A stretch of DNA of 60,109 nucleotides from Paraburkholderia atlantica (GTDB taxonomy: Bacteria; Pseudomonadota; Gammaproteobacteria; Burkholderiales; Burkholderiaceae). The stretch covers positions 1 to 60,109 of the forward strand of contig NZ_WHNQ01000037.1 of assembly GCF_009362785.1 (NCBI RefSeq), given 5' to 3'. The notes beneath the pieces were generated by a model, which searched no databases, had not been told where the DNA came from, and was given only the letters and a program-made list of their open reading frames with translations. The position numbers were made by a program, and so were the translations under genes. Positions within the stretch are counted from its first letter, which is position 1, and each line of letters starts with the position of its first letter. This document shows, piece after piece, positions 9,201 through 18,531 of the stretch.

Positions 9201-9663
9201 CCTGAGCTCAAAAGGGCTTGGGGAGCGACGTGATGCGTGAGCTGCCAGCTTTAGTCGCGAGGCGAATTCCACCGCCGCGGCCTTGAGGCGATTGGCTCTG
9301 TGCGAGAGAAGATAAAGGTCGACGTGCACAACCGGATTTGCTCGGCGCCCTTCCCACGTTAATTGCGGCCTGCGCGTCGATGGTTATCCATATCCGGAGT
9401 AGGGATGGCTTCGCTGATCGACATCCAAACCCCGCCAGGTCATCATTAGGGGACAAAACTTTGGAGCCACAGAATGAGGGCATCGAATAGCGGCATCCAC
9501 CCAGGCACGCGGAGGAACCGTGAGCGGAAGTCTCGCCCAGAAGCTATCGAACAGCGCATCCAATTGATTTTTTAAGCTGGCGCTGACTTTATTGGCTTTG
9601 TTAGATGCATGTCATCGACGAAATATATGACAGGCAATTAACCAAAAATCCATCCGCGCTGAC
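9201..9663. other. 463-bp intergenic region, no supported gene
   Basis: Lies between the LysR gene and the RpiR-type regulator. A minus-strand open frame (9208-9483, 91 codons) has no ribosome site and no recognisable protein features, so I do not call it. The last 120 bp (about 9560-9660) become AT-rich, as expected for the promoter of the regulator/ddp transcript. Confidence 0.5.
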
Positions 9664-10551
9664 ATGCCGACCGCTTTCGCACAGACCGTCGAGGCGCACT
9701 TTGCCGAACTCACCCCAACGCCCCAGCGCATGGCCAGTTACATGCTGGCGCATCTCGAGCGACCAGGCCTGGCAACGGCTGACCAGATCGCGCAGCAAAC
9801 GGCCAGCAGCGGAATCTCCGTGGGGTGTTTCCTGCGCAGCGTCGGCTATCGCAACCTCGACGACCTCAAGCGCGAACTGCGCGGCGCGCAGGGGCGCCCG
9901 TGGATGATTACCGACCGGCTCGACGAATACCGGTGTATGCGCGAGCAGTTGGCCAACGCCCCGCGCCACGGCAAAAACGGCGAAAACCTCCAAACTAGCG
10001 CCCTGACCCACTCGCTGCAACTCGTCGACACGATCCAGCATGTGTGCCAGTTGGCGCAATCGCCAATGTTCGCCCGCATCGCGGAGCGCATCTCCCAAGC
10101 GGACGCCGTATATATCCTCGGCATCCAGTCGACCCGCGGCACCAGCAACTCGTTCTACGGCTACCTCGAATGCATCCGTCCGCGCGTCTTGTACTCCGAC
10201 GGCATGTCCGGCTCATACGTCGATTCGCTGAACTCGGAATTCGCCGCACCGTACCTCGTCATTACCGACACGCGCGCCTACCCGGTGATCGCGCGCCGCT
10301 ACTGTGAAGCCGCGGCGCATCGTGAGGGGCAGTTTCACTGGCCACCGACATCTATTGCCCGTTGGCTCGTGAATTCGATTGCGACCTGTTGCAGATCAAA
10401 CGGATGTCGACCAGTTCTGGGACTCGCTGGCGCCGCTCAGCTTTCTGTTCAACCTGCTGATGATTACCGCGATCGTTGCTCAACTGGGGGCCGCGATCGA
10501 CGAACACGTCGCAGCGAACTGCAAGGCGAATTCAACCAGTTCGATCTCTAA
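9664..10551 (+). pseudogene. RpiR-family regulator of the ddp genes, frame broken three times
   Basis: The N-terminal 80 residues are an RpiR-type helix-turn-helix (ELTPTPQRMASYMLAHLE, SVGYRNLDDLKRELRG), followed by an SIS-like domain. The RpiR reading continues from the first frame to about 10332, then another frame (ATDIYCPLAREFDCDLLQ), then a third from about 10400 (TDVDQFWDSLAPLSFLF), and returns to the first frame for the end ELQGEFNQFDL. Each switch equals one lost base, so three losses restore the frame. Losses fall in short runs (TTT at 10333-10335, AAA at 10398-10400). Either a dead gene or, more likely, sequencing error. Lies 33 bp before ddpX, so probably its regulator. Confidence 0.8.
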
Positions 10552-10584
10552 ACCTCTCACATCCGGAATCTGAACGCGCCCGCC

Positions 10585-11148
10585 ATGACACAACCGCGAC
10601 TCATCGAAATCACCGCCGCCACGCATGGCGTGGACATCGACCTCGTCTATGCCACCGAACGCAATTTGACAGGCAAGCCCATCTACAAGGAAGCTCACTG
10701 CCTGCTGCTCGAACCCGCAGAAGCCGCTTTGCGCGAGGCAGTAGAGATTGCCCGCAACGCCGGCTTGACCGTGCGGATCTTCGATGCCTACCGTCCGCCC
10801 CAGGCGCAACAGGTGCTGTGGGATTTTCTGCCCGACCCTACCTACATCGCTGAGCTTGGCCGTGGTTCGAACCATAGCCGCGGCACGGCGATCGATCTGA
10901 CGCTGCTCGACGCTGACGGCAACGAACTCGACATGGGCACGGGCTTCGACGCGATGACGATCGAGTCCGAACACTTCCATACTGGCCTACCCGCGCATGT
11001 GCAGCGCAACCGCGTGTTACTGCTCGGCATCATGCACGCCGCCGGCTTCATCCACATCAAGAGCGAATGGTGGCATTACGAGTTGCCTGGCTCCCGCGCG
11101 CTGCCGTTGATCGATAACAGCGAAAGCGGTCCGTTGCGTCTCATGTAA
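10585..11148 (+). CDS. ddpX: D-alanyl-D-alanine dipeptidase (VanX/DdpX type)
   Basis: Zinc dipeptidase that hydrolyses D-Ala-D-Ala for use as carbon and nitrogen source or for cell-wall recycling. The 187 residues carry the M15D signature: S-x-H-x6-D (SNHSRGTAID, zinc ligands H97 and D104), catalytic E161 and zinc ligand H164 (EWWHYEL), and the transition-state arginine R70 (DAYRPPQAQ). No signal peptide is seen, so it acts in the cytoplasm after uptake by the transporter genes that follow. It heads the ddpXABCDF-like operon. Confidence 0.93.
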   Translation: MTQPRLIEITAATHGVDIDLVYATERNLTGKPIYKEAHCLLLEPAEAALREAVEIARNAGLTVRIFDAYRPPQAQQVLWDFLPDPTYIAELGRGSNHSRGTAIDLTLLDADGNELDMGTGFDAMTIESEHFHTGLPAHVQRNRVLLLGIMHAAGFIHIKSEWWHYELPGSRALPLIDNSESGPLRLM

Positions 11149-11211
11149 TGGCGTTCGATTTCTCCATCCGTTGTTCCCTGACAGACTCTACCCATTCCTT
11201 ATGGAGCGGCA

Positions 11212-12819
11212 ATGAAACTGGTATTGCGCAATGCACTGACGGCGGCGGTGATCTCCTCCGCCTTGACCTTGTCGTTCACAGCCGCCGTCCCCGCTGCGGC
11301 GGCGACGCCGAAAGACATGTTCGTCATGGCCACGCTCCTCGACGAATTCACCACGCTCGATCCGGGCGAAATCTACGAACTGGTGCCGGAAGAATATGTG
11401 GCGAATACGTATGACCGGCTGGTGCGCGTCGATCTGAAAGACCCGTCGAAATTCAACGGCGATGTCGCACAATCATGGACCGTGAGCCCCGACGGCCTGA
11501 CCTTCACGTTCAAGATCCGTCCAGGTCTCAAGTTCCACTCGGGCAACGCGTTGAGCGCCGACGACGTCGCGTGGTCGATCCAGCGCACCGTCCTCCTCGA
11601 TAAAGGCGCGGCGGCCGTGCTGCAAGGCATCGGTTTGACCAAAGACAACGTGCTGGCCAACGTGAAGAAGGTCGACGACACAACCGTCAGTGTGACGACC
11701 GACCAGAAATACGCGCCGACGTTTGTGCTGAACGTACTCGGTTCGTGGCCTGCGTCGGTGGTGGACAAGCAGTTGCTGCTCACGCACCAGAAAGGCAATG
11801 ACTTCGGCAACGAATGGCTGCGCACCAACGAGGCCGGCTCCGGCGCCTACAAGCTCGTCAAATGGACTGCCAACGACAGCATCGTCCTGCAGCGCTTCGA
11901 CGGTTATCGCGTACCGCTCGCGATGAAGCGGATCGTGTTGCGTCACGTGCCGGAAGCATCGAGCCAGCGCCTGCTGCTCGAGAACGGTGACGTCGATGTG
12001 GCGCGCAACCTGAGTCCGGATGATCTCGTCGCGCTGACGAAGTCCGGCAAGGCGCATGTGAGCGCGGTGCCGCAAGCGACGCTTCTATACCTCGGCCTGA
12101 ACGTCAAGAATCCGAATCTGGTCAAACCGGAGGTCCAGCAAGCGATGAAGTGGCTGATCGACTACAACGGGATTCAGAGCAACGTCGCCAAAACCACCTA
12201 CAAGGTGCACGAAACCTTCCTCCCCGAAGGTTTCCTCGGCGCGCTGAATACCGACCCCTACCAGCAGAACGTCGCCAAGGCCAAGGAACTGCTGGCAAAG
12301 GCCGGGCTTCCGAACGGCTTTTCCGTGACGATGGACGTGCGTAACGGCTACCCGTACAGCGAAATCGCCGAGGCAGTGCAGGCGAACCTTGCCCAAGGCG
12401 GCATCAAGGTACAGATCATCCCCGGCGACAACAAGCAGACGCTCGCCAAGTACCGCTCGCGCTCGCACGACATTTATATCGGCGAATGGTCCGCCGATTA
12501 CATCGACCCGCACAGCAACGCCCAGGGATTCACCTGGAATCCCGACAATTCCGACAAGTCGGCCTATAAGATGCTCGCGTGGCGCAATTCATGGGACATC
12601 CCTGGCCTGACGAAGGAAACCAACGCGGCGCTCGCCGAATCGTCGACGGCGAAGCGCGCCGATCTGTACCAGACCATGCAGAAGCAGGTGCTCGCGAGCT
12701 CCCCCTTCGTGATCATGTTCCAGCAGGTCTCGCAGGTGGCCGCGCGACCGGGCGTAACGGGTCTCGAGGTGGGTCCGATCAACGACCTCGTGTCGTATCG
12801 TGATCTGAAGAAGCAGTAA
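11212..12819 (+). CDS. ddpA: dipeptide ABC transporter, periplasmic binding protein
   Basis: Family 5 (DppA/OppA-type) solute-binding protein of 535 residues. Signal peptide at residues 1-31: basic start MKLVLR, hydrophobic core, then AAAATPKD near the cleavage site. The family signature FKIRPGLKFHSGNALSADDV follows near residue 100. The 63 bp after ddpX and the permease genes behind it indicate uptake of D-Ala-D-Ala, though binding specificity cannot be read directly. Confidence 0.9.
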   Translation: MKLVLRNALTAAVISSALTLSFTAAVPAAAATPKDMFVMATLLDEFTTLDPGEIYELVPEEYVANTYDRLVRVDLKDPSKFNGDVAQSWTVSPDGLTFTFKIRPGLKFHSGNALSADDVAWSIQRTVLLDKGAAAVLQGIGLTKDNVLANVKKVDDTTVSVTTDQKYAPTFVLNVLGSWPASVVDKQLLLTHQKGNDFGNEWLRTNEAGSGAYKLVKWTANDSIVLQRFDGYRVPLAMKRIVLRHVPEASSQRLLLENGDVDVARNLSPDDLVALTKSGKAHVSAVPQATLLYLGLNVKNPNLVKPEVQQAMKWLIDYNGIQSNVAKTTYKVHETFLPEGFLGALNTDPYQQNVAKAKELLAKAGLPNGFSVTMDVRNGYPYSEIAEAVQANLAQGGIKVQIIPGDNKQTLAKYRSRSHDIYIGEWSADYIDPHSNAQGFTWNPDNSDKSAYKMLAWRNSWDIPGLTKETNAALAESSTAKRADLYQTMQKQVLASSPFVIMFQQVSQVAARPGVTGLEVGPINDLVSYRDLKKQ

Positions 12820-12874
12820 CGTTTGCGGTGGAGGCGAGACTGTCCGGGCTTCGCCTTCGACCGAGGAACTTACC

Positions 12875-13945
12875 ATGTCCACTCGCCTCACGACTTTCGA
12901 GCGCATGCGCGCGCTTTCGGTTGAAAGCGCCAGCGTGCGCTGGACCTTGCGCCTCGTGCGCTGGATCGTCACGCTCGTCATCACCTTCGCCGGGTTGCTG
13001 GCGGTCACGTTCGTGATCGGCCGCAAAATACCGATCGATCCGGTGCTAGCGATTCTCGGCGATCGCGCGTCAGCCGCAGCCTACGCGGCGGCGCGTCTTC
13101 AACTCGGGCTCGACGCGCCGCTCGCAGTGCAGTTCCTGATCTACGTGCGCGATGTGCTGCATGGCAATTTCGGTATGTCGCTGCTGACCGCGCATCCTGT
13201 GATCGAGGACATCCGGCGGGTGTTTCCCGCGACGCTCGAACTCGCGACCCTGTCGACCATCATCGGCGTGCTGATCGGCGTGCCGCTGGGCGTGATCGCC
13301 GCCGTGCGCCACAACCGCTGGATCGATCACGTCGCGCGCTTCGTCGGCCTCATCGGCAGTTCGGTCCCGGTGTTCTGGCTCGGACTGATGGGCCTGCTGC
13401 TGTTCTACGCGAAGCTGCATTGGGTGGCGGGGCCGGGACGCGTCGATCCGGTATTCGACGGGATGGTCGATACGCGCACAGGCAGCCTGCTGATCGACTC
13501 GCTCATCGCCGGCGAATGGGATGTGTTCTTCAATGCGTTCTCGCATATCGCGCTGCCCGCGGCGATTCTCGGCTACTACTCGGTCGCCTATCTGAGCCGC
13601 ATGACGCGTTCGTTCATGCTCGATCAACTCAGCCAGGAGTACATCACCACGGCGCGCGCGAAAGGCCTGCCCGAGCGCCGGGTGGTCTGGCGCCACGCGT
13701 TCGGAAATATCGCCGTGCCGCTTCTGACCGTGATCGCGCTCACGTACAGCTATCTGCTCGAAGGCTCGGTGCTGACCGAAATCGTCTTCGCCTGGCCCGG
13801 TATCGGTTCGTACCTGACGGGCGCCCTCCTGAACGCCGATATGAACGCCGTGCTCGGCAGCACGCTCGTGATCGGCGTCACGTTTATCGCGCTCAACCTG
13901 TTGACCGATGCGCTCTATCGCGTGTTCGATCCACGCGCCCGCTGA
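12875..13945 (+). CDS. ddpB: dipeptide ABC transporter permease 1
   Basis: Inner-membrane permease of the DppB family, 356 residues, with an N-terminal membrane segment near 32-50 and a cluster of segments in the second half. The coupling loop that docks on the ATPase is the EAA-like region EYITTARAKGLPERRVVWRH. Follows ddpA by 55 bp. Confidence 0.92.
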   Translation: MSTRLTTFERMRALSVESASVRWTLRLVRWIVTLVITFAGLLAVTFVIGRKIPIDPVLAILGDRASAAAYAAARLQLGLDAPLAVQFLIYVRDVLHGNFGMSLLTAHPVIEDIRRVFPATLELATLSTIIGVLIGVPLGVIAAVRHNRWIDHVARFVGLIGSSVPVFWLGLMGLLLFYAKLHWVAGPGRVDPVFDGMVDTRTGSLLIDSLIAGEWDVFFNAFSHIALPAAILGYYSVAYLSRMTRSFMLDQLSQEYITTARAKGLPERRVVWRHAFGNIAVPLLTVIALTYSYLLEGSVLTEIVFAWPGIGSYLTGALLNADMNAVLGSTLVIGVTFIALNLLTDALYRVFDPRAR

Positions 13946-13964
13946 CATTGCGGAGGTCTCTTTC

Positions 13965-14924
13965 GTGCGTCCCCCTACCGATGAATCCATGCAAACGCAG
14001 GACTGGCCGATGAATGCCGCGCCCCGACGATGGAAAGACTGGCTGCTGAGCGACACGCCCGCGTCACGCAAGCAGGCCGCGCTTGGCCTCGCTTACCGGC
14101 GCTGGCGACGCTTCGCGGGTAATCCGCTGTCCGTCTTCGGCCTCGTGATTCTGGCCTTGCTGATCATCATCGCAGCAATCGGGCCGCTAATGTCACCGCA
14201 TGATCCGCTGCAGCAAGTCCTCTCCGACCGCCTGCTGCCGCCGGGTTCGCCATCGCACTGGTTCGGCACCGACCAGCTTGGCCGGGACATCCTCTCGCGT
14301 CTGATCTACGGCTCACGCCTCACGCTCTCGATCGCGATTCTCGTCGTGGTGATCGCGGTTCCGGTGGGGCTTTTGATCGGCACCACCGCCGGCTTCTTCG
14401 GTGGTTGGGCGGACAACGTGCTGATGCGGATCACCGACGTAGCACTCGCGTTTCCGAAGATCGTGCTCGCGCTCGCTTTCGCGGCCGCACTGGGGCCCGG
14501 TGTGATCAACGCGGTGATCGCCATTTCGATTACCGCATGGCCGGCCTATGCGCGCCTCGCGCGGGCGGAAACGCTGCGGCTCGTGCAGGCCGATTTCATT
14601 CACGTCGCGCGCTTGCAGGGCGCCTCGCGCAAGCGCATTCTCCTGCTCTACATCATGCCGCTCTGCTCGTCGTCGGTGATCGTGCGCGCGACCCTCGATA
14701 TGGCCGGCATCATTCTCACTGTCGCGGGCCTCGGGTTCCTCGGCCTCGGCGCGCAACCGCCGAGCCCGGAGTGGGGATTCATGGTCGCATCCGGCCGCAA
14801 TGTGCTGCTCGATTCATGGTGGGTGGCCACTATTCCCGGCTTCGCCATTCTGCTGGTGAGTCTTGCCTTCAACCTGCTCGGCGACGGTCTGCGAGACGTC
14901 TTCGATCCGCGCCATGGAGGCTGA
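13965..14924 (+). CDS. ddpC: dipeptide ABC transporter permease 2
   Basis: DppC-family permease. I chose GTG at 13965 because a GGAGG site lies 7 bp upstream (13953-13957), giving 319 residues; in-frame ATGs at 13989 and 14010 have weaker sites, and the longest open frame (from 13908) overlaps ddpB. Features include the short hydrophobic segment LVILALLIIIAAIGPLMS, the GTDQLGRDILSR motif typical of the C-type permease and the coupling loop DFIHVARLQGASRKRILL. It pairs with DdpB in the membrane. Confidence 0.9.
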   Translation: MRPPTDESMQTQDWPMNAAPRRWKDWLLSDTPASRKQAALGLAYRRWRRFAGNPLSVFGLVILALLIIIAAIGPLMSPHDPLQQVLSDRLLPPGSPSHWFGTDQLGRDILSRLIYGSRLTLSIAILVVVIAVPVGLLIGTTAGFFGGWADNVLMRITDVALAFPKIVLALAFAAALGPGVINAVIAISITAWPAYARLARAETLRLVQADFIHVARLQGASRKRILLLYIMPLCSSSVIVRATLDMAGIILTVAGLGFLGLGAQPPSPEWGFMVASGRNVLLDSWWVATIPGFAILLVSLAFNLLGDGLRDVFDPRHGG

Positions 14925-14925
14925 C

Positions 14926-15783
14926 ATGCCAGTCGATACGGCCCAGCATTTGTGTGAAATCGACGACCTGCGAATCGGCTTTCGCGGTCATGGCGGCGAA
15001 TTGAGCGAAGCGGTGCGCGGCCTTTCGCTGACGCTGCGGCGCGGCGAGCGGCTTGGCATCGTCGGCGAATCCGGTTCCGGCAAGTCGCTGACCGGGCGCG
15101 CGCTGCTCGGCCTGCTTCCGCCTGAGGCGCAATGTCATGCGAAGGCGATGAAGTTCGACGGTCAGGATCTGCTTGCCATGCCGGCGCGCAAGCGCCGGCA
15201 ACTGTGCGGCCAGCAGATGGGCATGATCCTGCAAGATCCGAAATACTCACTGAACCCGGTGATGACCGTCGCGCAGCAAATGCGTGAAGCGTTCGAAGTG
15301 CACGGGTCGAAGTTCGGCCGCCGCGAGATACGCGAGAAAATCATCGAGGCACTGGCAGCGGTGCATATCCGCAATCCAGAGCGTGTCGCCGACTCCTACC
15401 CGCACGAGTTGTCGGGTGGCATGGGGCAGCGCGTGATGATCGCCATGATGGTGTCGTCCGGGCCGCGTCTGCTGATCGCCGATGAACCCACCAGCGCGCT
15501 CGACGTGCTCGTCTCGATGCAGGTCCTCGGGATTCTCGACGAGATGATCGCAAAGCATGACACTGGCCTCATTTTTATCAGCCACGACCTACCCCTCGTC
15601 ATGTCATTCTGCGATCGCGTCGTCGTGATGTTCGCGGGACGCGTCGTGGAAACATGCGCGGCACGCGATCTCGTCCACGCGCAGCATCCCTACACGCGTG
15701 CCCTGCTCGCGGCGAATCCTCCGCTTGTCGATCCGCCCGAGCAACTGCCCGTGCTGAAGCGGGACGCGGCATGGCTCACGTAA
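14926..15783 (+). CDS. ddpD: dipeptide ABC transporter ATPase 1
   Basis: Cytoplasmic ATPase of the DppD type, 285 residues. Walker A is GESGSGKS, the ABC signature is LSGGMGQRV, Walker B is LLIADEPTSALD and the switch histidine is in ISHDLPLV. ATG at 14926 follows the ddpC stop by one base with GGAGG at 14915-14919. The C-terminal tail after YTRALLAANPP is shorter than in DppD, so the cysteine-rich extension of that family is missing. Confidence 0.9.
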   Translation: MPVDTAQHLCEIDDLRIGFRGHGGELSEAVRGLSLTLRRGERLGIVGESGSGKSLTGRALLGLLPPEAQCHAKAMKFDGQDLLAMPARKRRQLCGQQMGMILQDPKYSLNPVMTVAQQMREAFEVHGSKFGRREIREKIIEALAAVHIRNPERVADSYPHELSGGMGQRVMIAMMVSSGPRLLIADEPTSALDVLVSMQVLGILDEMIAKHDTGLIFISHDLPLVMSFCDRVVVMFAGRVVETCAARDLVHAQHPYTRALLAANPPLVDPPEQLPVLKRDAAWLT

Positions 15784-15800
15784 CCGGCAGGAGAATCAGC

Positions 15801-16583
15801 ATGATCGATGTCGACGCTTTGACGGTGCGCTTCAAAACCAGGATCGGTCGCTTCGACGCGGTGCACGAGACGAGCTTTCATGTCGGCGAAGGCGAGGTGT
15901 TCGGACTGGTCGGCGAATCGGGTTCCGGCAAGTCGACGATCCTGCGCGCGTTGACCGGTCTCGCGCCCGTCGCCGGCGGTCATATGAAAATCGGCTCGCA
16001 CGTGCTCGGAGAAAAGCTCGACCGCTCCTTCCGACGCGACGTGCAGATGGTGTTTCAGGACCCGTACGGCTCGCTGCATCCGCGCTTCACAATCGATCAG
16101 AGCTTGCGCGAGCCGCTGACCATCAACGGCATCGGCGGGCAGGAAGAACGCATTGTCGATGCGCTGCGCGAAGTCGGCTTGGGTCCGTCTTATCGTTTCC
16201 GCTATCCGCATCAGCTGTCCGGAGGGCAGCGGCAGCGCGTCGCAATTGCTCGGGCGCTGATCGTCGAACCGCGCGTGCTGCTGCTCGATGAGCCGACGTC
16301 CGCGCTCGATGTGTCCGTGCAAGCCGAAATCCTCAACCTGCTGAGACGGCTTCATCGCGAACGCAACTTGACGATGATGCTGGTGAGCCACAATCTGGCG
16401 GTGGTGGGCTTTCTCTGCTCGCGCGTCGCGGTCATGCGTAATGGTGAGATTGTCGAGCAACGCGATATCGCATCCATTCGCGCGCAGCAGATCGAGCACG
16501 AATACACGCGCAGCCTGCTGCTCGCGACCACGGGCTACCGGCGCAAGTCGGTCGCGGTAGACGGAGCGGACGCGCTGTCATAA
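15801..16583 (+). CDS. ddpF: dipeptide ABC transporter ATPase 2
   Basis: Second ATPase of the transporter (DppF type), 260 residues with Walker A GESGSGKST, signature LSGGQRQRVAIARAL and Walker B VLLLDEPTSALD. ATG at 15801 has GGCAGGAG upstream; the open frame extends to 15654 but that part overlaps ddpD. Ends the operon. No clear hairpin terminator follows. Confidence 0.9.
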   Translation: MIDVDALTVRFKTRIGRFDAVHETSFHVGEGEVFGLVGESGSGKSTILRALTGLAPVAGGHMKIGSHVLGEKLDRSFRRDVQMVFQDPYGSLHPRFTIDQSLREPLTINGIGGQEERIVDALREVGLGPSYRFRYPHQLSGGQRQRVAIARALIVEPRVLLLDEPTSALDVSVQAEILNLLRRLHRERNLTMMLVSHNLAVVGFLCSRVAVMRNGEIVEQRDIASIRAQQIEHEYTRSLLLATTGYRRKSVAVDGADALS

Positions 16584-17569
16584 ATGTCAGTAGCGGCGAG
16601 GTTTCGTCACCGTGCGTATTCGCGAACTGAGCAAGCTCAACAGTCGCCAGGAACGCCGCTTCGGCGCAAGGTCTTCACGGTCGTCATGGCGGGTGTCCAC
16701 TCGCAACGCGTCGAAGAAAGCGGCTGATTGCCTGCCCGCTGTGCGCCTCCCGATACCGGTGCTGAGAACAAAGAAAAGCAGGAATTGGTGAGAGCAGAAG
16801 AGTTTTCACGCCGCCCAGCAGATACGGCCAGGCCTTAAGCAGCGATGCGCAAGATGCCAGCCCGCAATGCCCTTCTGACAGCCGCGACTGAAGGTCTATG
16901 ACAACGCTTCCCTGCCCGCCTTGCCCACTGCGTCCGGCTTCGCAATGCAGAGTAACGCGCAAGCGGGTCCCGGCGCGGCGACAGTCTCGGCGGCATAAAC
17001 CACGCTGCCCTCCAGCACGCGCGCAGCGCATGTGCCCCAGGCACCCGCGCGGCACGTCGAAGGTGCAGCTATCCCATTCGCCTCGGCCAGTTGCGGAACG
17101 CTGCCCTGTTCCTCCCAGTCGATCATGCGGGCCGACCGGCGGAACGTCACGCTCCCGGCCACCGCTAGTGAGCTAAGGGGCGCGCGACGCCATTGATGCG
17201 TGTTCGAGTGACTGTTGTGATCCGAATGCTTCGAAGCGGCTGCGCTCATCGGCGACGTTCAGTGCGCGCAGCCCCTGGTAGAGATCACGCATGAACGAGA
17301 TGCTACGCCGTGCCGCTTCACGCTGATACGGTAGCGGCGGCGATCAGCGTGCCCCGACAATGTGAAGCTCCATACCAGCGGCGCGGCGTGGCCAGGCACG
17401 GCAAGCCGTTAGCGCTGGTCGATGCACTGCGGCGGCACGCGTAGCGTGGCAACGGCAGCCGCACGGCCGACTTGCCTGCCATCGCGCGCGATGGTCCGGA
17501 CGCCGACCACGGATGTGTGACTCTGGTCAGGCGCTGCCGAAGCGCGATGGTCGTGTGCTTCCCCTTGCC
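16584..17569. other. about 1 kb of decayed sequence
   Basis: Apart from the reductase-ferredoxin relic at 16896-17300, I see no intact gene. Other open frames here lack ribosome sites and protein-like composition. The stretch separates the ddp operon from the heat-stress island and looks like a degraded boundary; no transposase or tRNA fragment was recognised in it. Confidence 0.5.
16896..17300 (-). pseudogene. relic of a flavin/ferredoxin oxidoreductase C-terminus
   Basis: A 117-codon open frame (16896-17249) ends in a plant-type [2Fe-2S] ferredoxin domain: QLAEANGIAAPSTCRAGAWGTC, then VLEGSVVYAAET and ALLCIAKP. Normally the cluster motif is C-x4-C-x2-C; here the middle cysteine is Trp (STC-RAGAW-GTC), so it could not bind a cluster normally. 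Just upstream in another frame is the end of an NAD-binding reductase domain (FMRDLYQGLRALNVADE, then RFEAFGS). A reductase-ferredoxin fusion gene has therefore decayed by frameshift, truncation and ligand loss. Confidence 0.6.
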
Positions 17570-17941
17570 TTACCAGACGGGAAACACGACGTCCGGCTGC
17601 GGCGTAAATTGAATCCCCGAGTCAGGGCAGCTTACGCGTCCCTTGACTGCAACCCGCTGGTTCAGGTACGGCAGCAGCAGTGAGGGCGCTGCCTCGCCTC
17701 CGTCGGCAAGAGGGATATCCGAGAGCACCGTGTCGTTGCAGGGGGAAGTGGAAGGTCGATCCAGCACTATCGTCGGATAGTCACCCAGCGCGTACTTCCC
17801 GCCCCCACGCTCCACTGTCCCAGTGATCCAGATGTCATGCTGCAGGGGCAACGTCGGCAGGGGGCTGGCCGACATGACGTTCTCTGACCATAACCCAGCG
17901 ATCATGGCTGCTGGGACAAGGACACACAATCGTCTTTTCAT
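17570..17941 (-). CDS. small secreted protein of unknown function
   Basis: The start at 17941 gives 123 residues with an export signal (MKRRLCVLVPAAMIAGLWS, then MSASPLP), so the product is probably periplasmic. The mature part reads like a small beta-rich domain: ITGTVERGGGKYALGDYPTIVLDRP, later LNQRVAVKGRVSCPDSG. Two cysteines (CNDTV and SCPDSG) could form a disulfide. The pattern loosely recalls DUF4431-type small domains, but this is not certain. The open frame reaches 18355, but the upstream part is Arg/Ser-rich and not coding-like; AAGAGG lies before ATG 17941. Confidence 0.6.
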   Translation of the reverse strand: MKRRLCVLVPAAMIAGLWSENVMSASPLPTLPLQHDIWITGTVERGGGKYALGDYPTIVLDRPSTSPCNDTVLSDIPLADGGEAAPSLLLPYLNQRVAVKGRVSCPDSGIQFTPQPDVVFPVW

Positions 17942-18095
17942 GGCGCAAACCTCTTGACGTCCAGTGACGCTCGCCTGCACGTCACTGCTCCTCTTCCACT
18001 TCCCTGATGCGGCTATCGAAACGATGTCAATGCAAATGAAGTTCCACCATGACCTCTTTCGAATTACGCGTCTTTGCTCACCTTTGACGACGCCA

Positions 18096-18395
18096 TCAGG
18101 CGGCCTCCGGGAAATCCGGAGGCGGTCCGTCGAATGGGCGACGCTCGACCAGTCGGATCGCGTAGTCCATCGCCTGCGCTTCGGCATCCTCACGCGTGGC
18201 GCAGCGTCTTTGACGCTGCGGCATGTGCCAGTCCACGCAGACCTCGCCGTCACGCGCGATCTGCACGAACGCAGCATAGCCGCCCGCCGAAGTTGCGTCC
18301 GCCTCCGCCTCTGGCCTGCCGTTGCCGTCATGCACAAGGACCGTTCTGATACCAATCTCGTATCCGTTGCACTGCTCGATTTTTATCGTCTTCAT
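18096..18395 (-). CDS. small conserved-type cytoplasmic protein, unknown function
   Basis: A 99-residue protein with ATG at 18395 and GGTGA upstream. It has a beta-rich first half (GYEIGIRTVLVHDG, AFVQIARDGEVCVDWHM) and an alpha-helical end with REDAEAQAMDYAIRLVERRP. The same plan (short beta sheet with a D/E-A-x2-A-helix end) appears in the 80-residue protein at 24530, so the two may be distant relatives. No catalytic motif is seen. Confidence 0.6.
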   Translation of the reverse strand: MKTIKIEQCNGYEIGIRTVLVHDGNGRPEAEADATSAGGYAAFVQIARDGEVCVDWHMPQRQRRCATREDAEAQAMDYAIRLVERRPFDGPPPDFPEAA

Positions 18396-18531
18396 CGGAT
18401 CACCGTGTCATCGCCTGGCTAAATGTCGCGCACGCCAGTGGCGCCAACGGCTAAGCGAGCGTGGCGCCCCTGTCCCATTCGCCGCTGTGGTGAAAGGCAT
18501 CGGCGCCGCATGCTTTGTCAATCACTTTGCG

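Noticed and set aside
9208..9483. 91-codon minus-strand frame between the LysR and RpiR genes, considered as a transposase remnant
   Set aside because: No DDE or helix-turn-helix features and no flanking inverted repeats; no support beyond being open.
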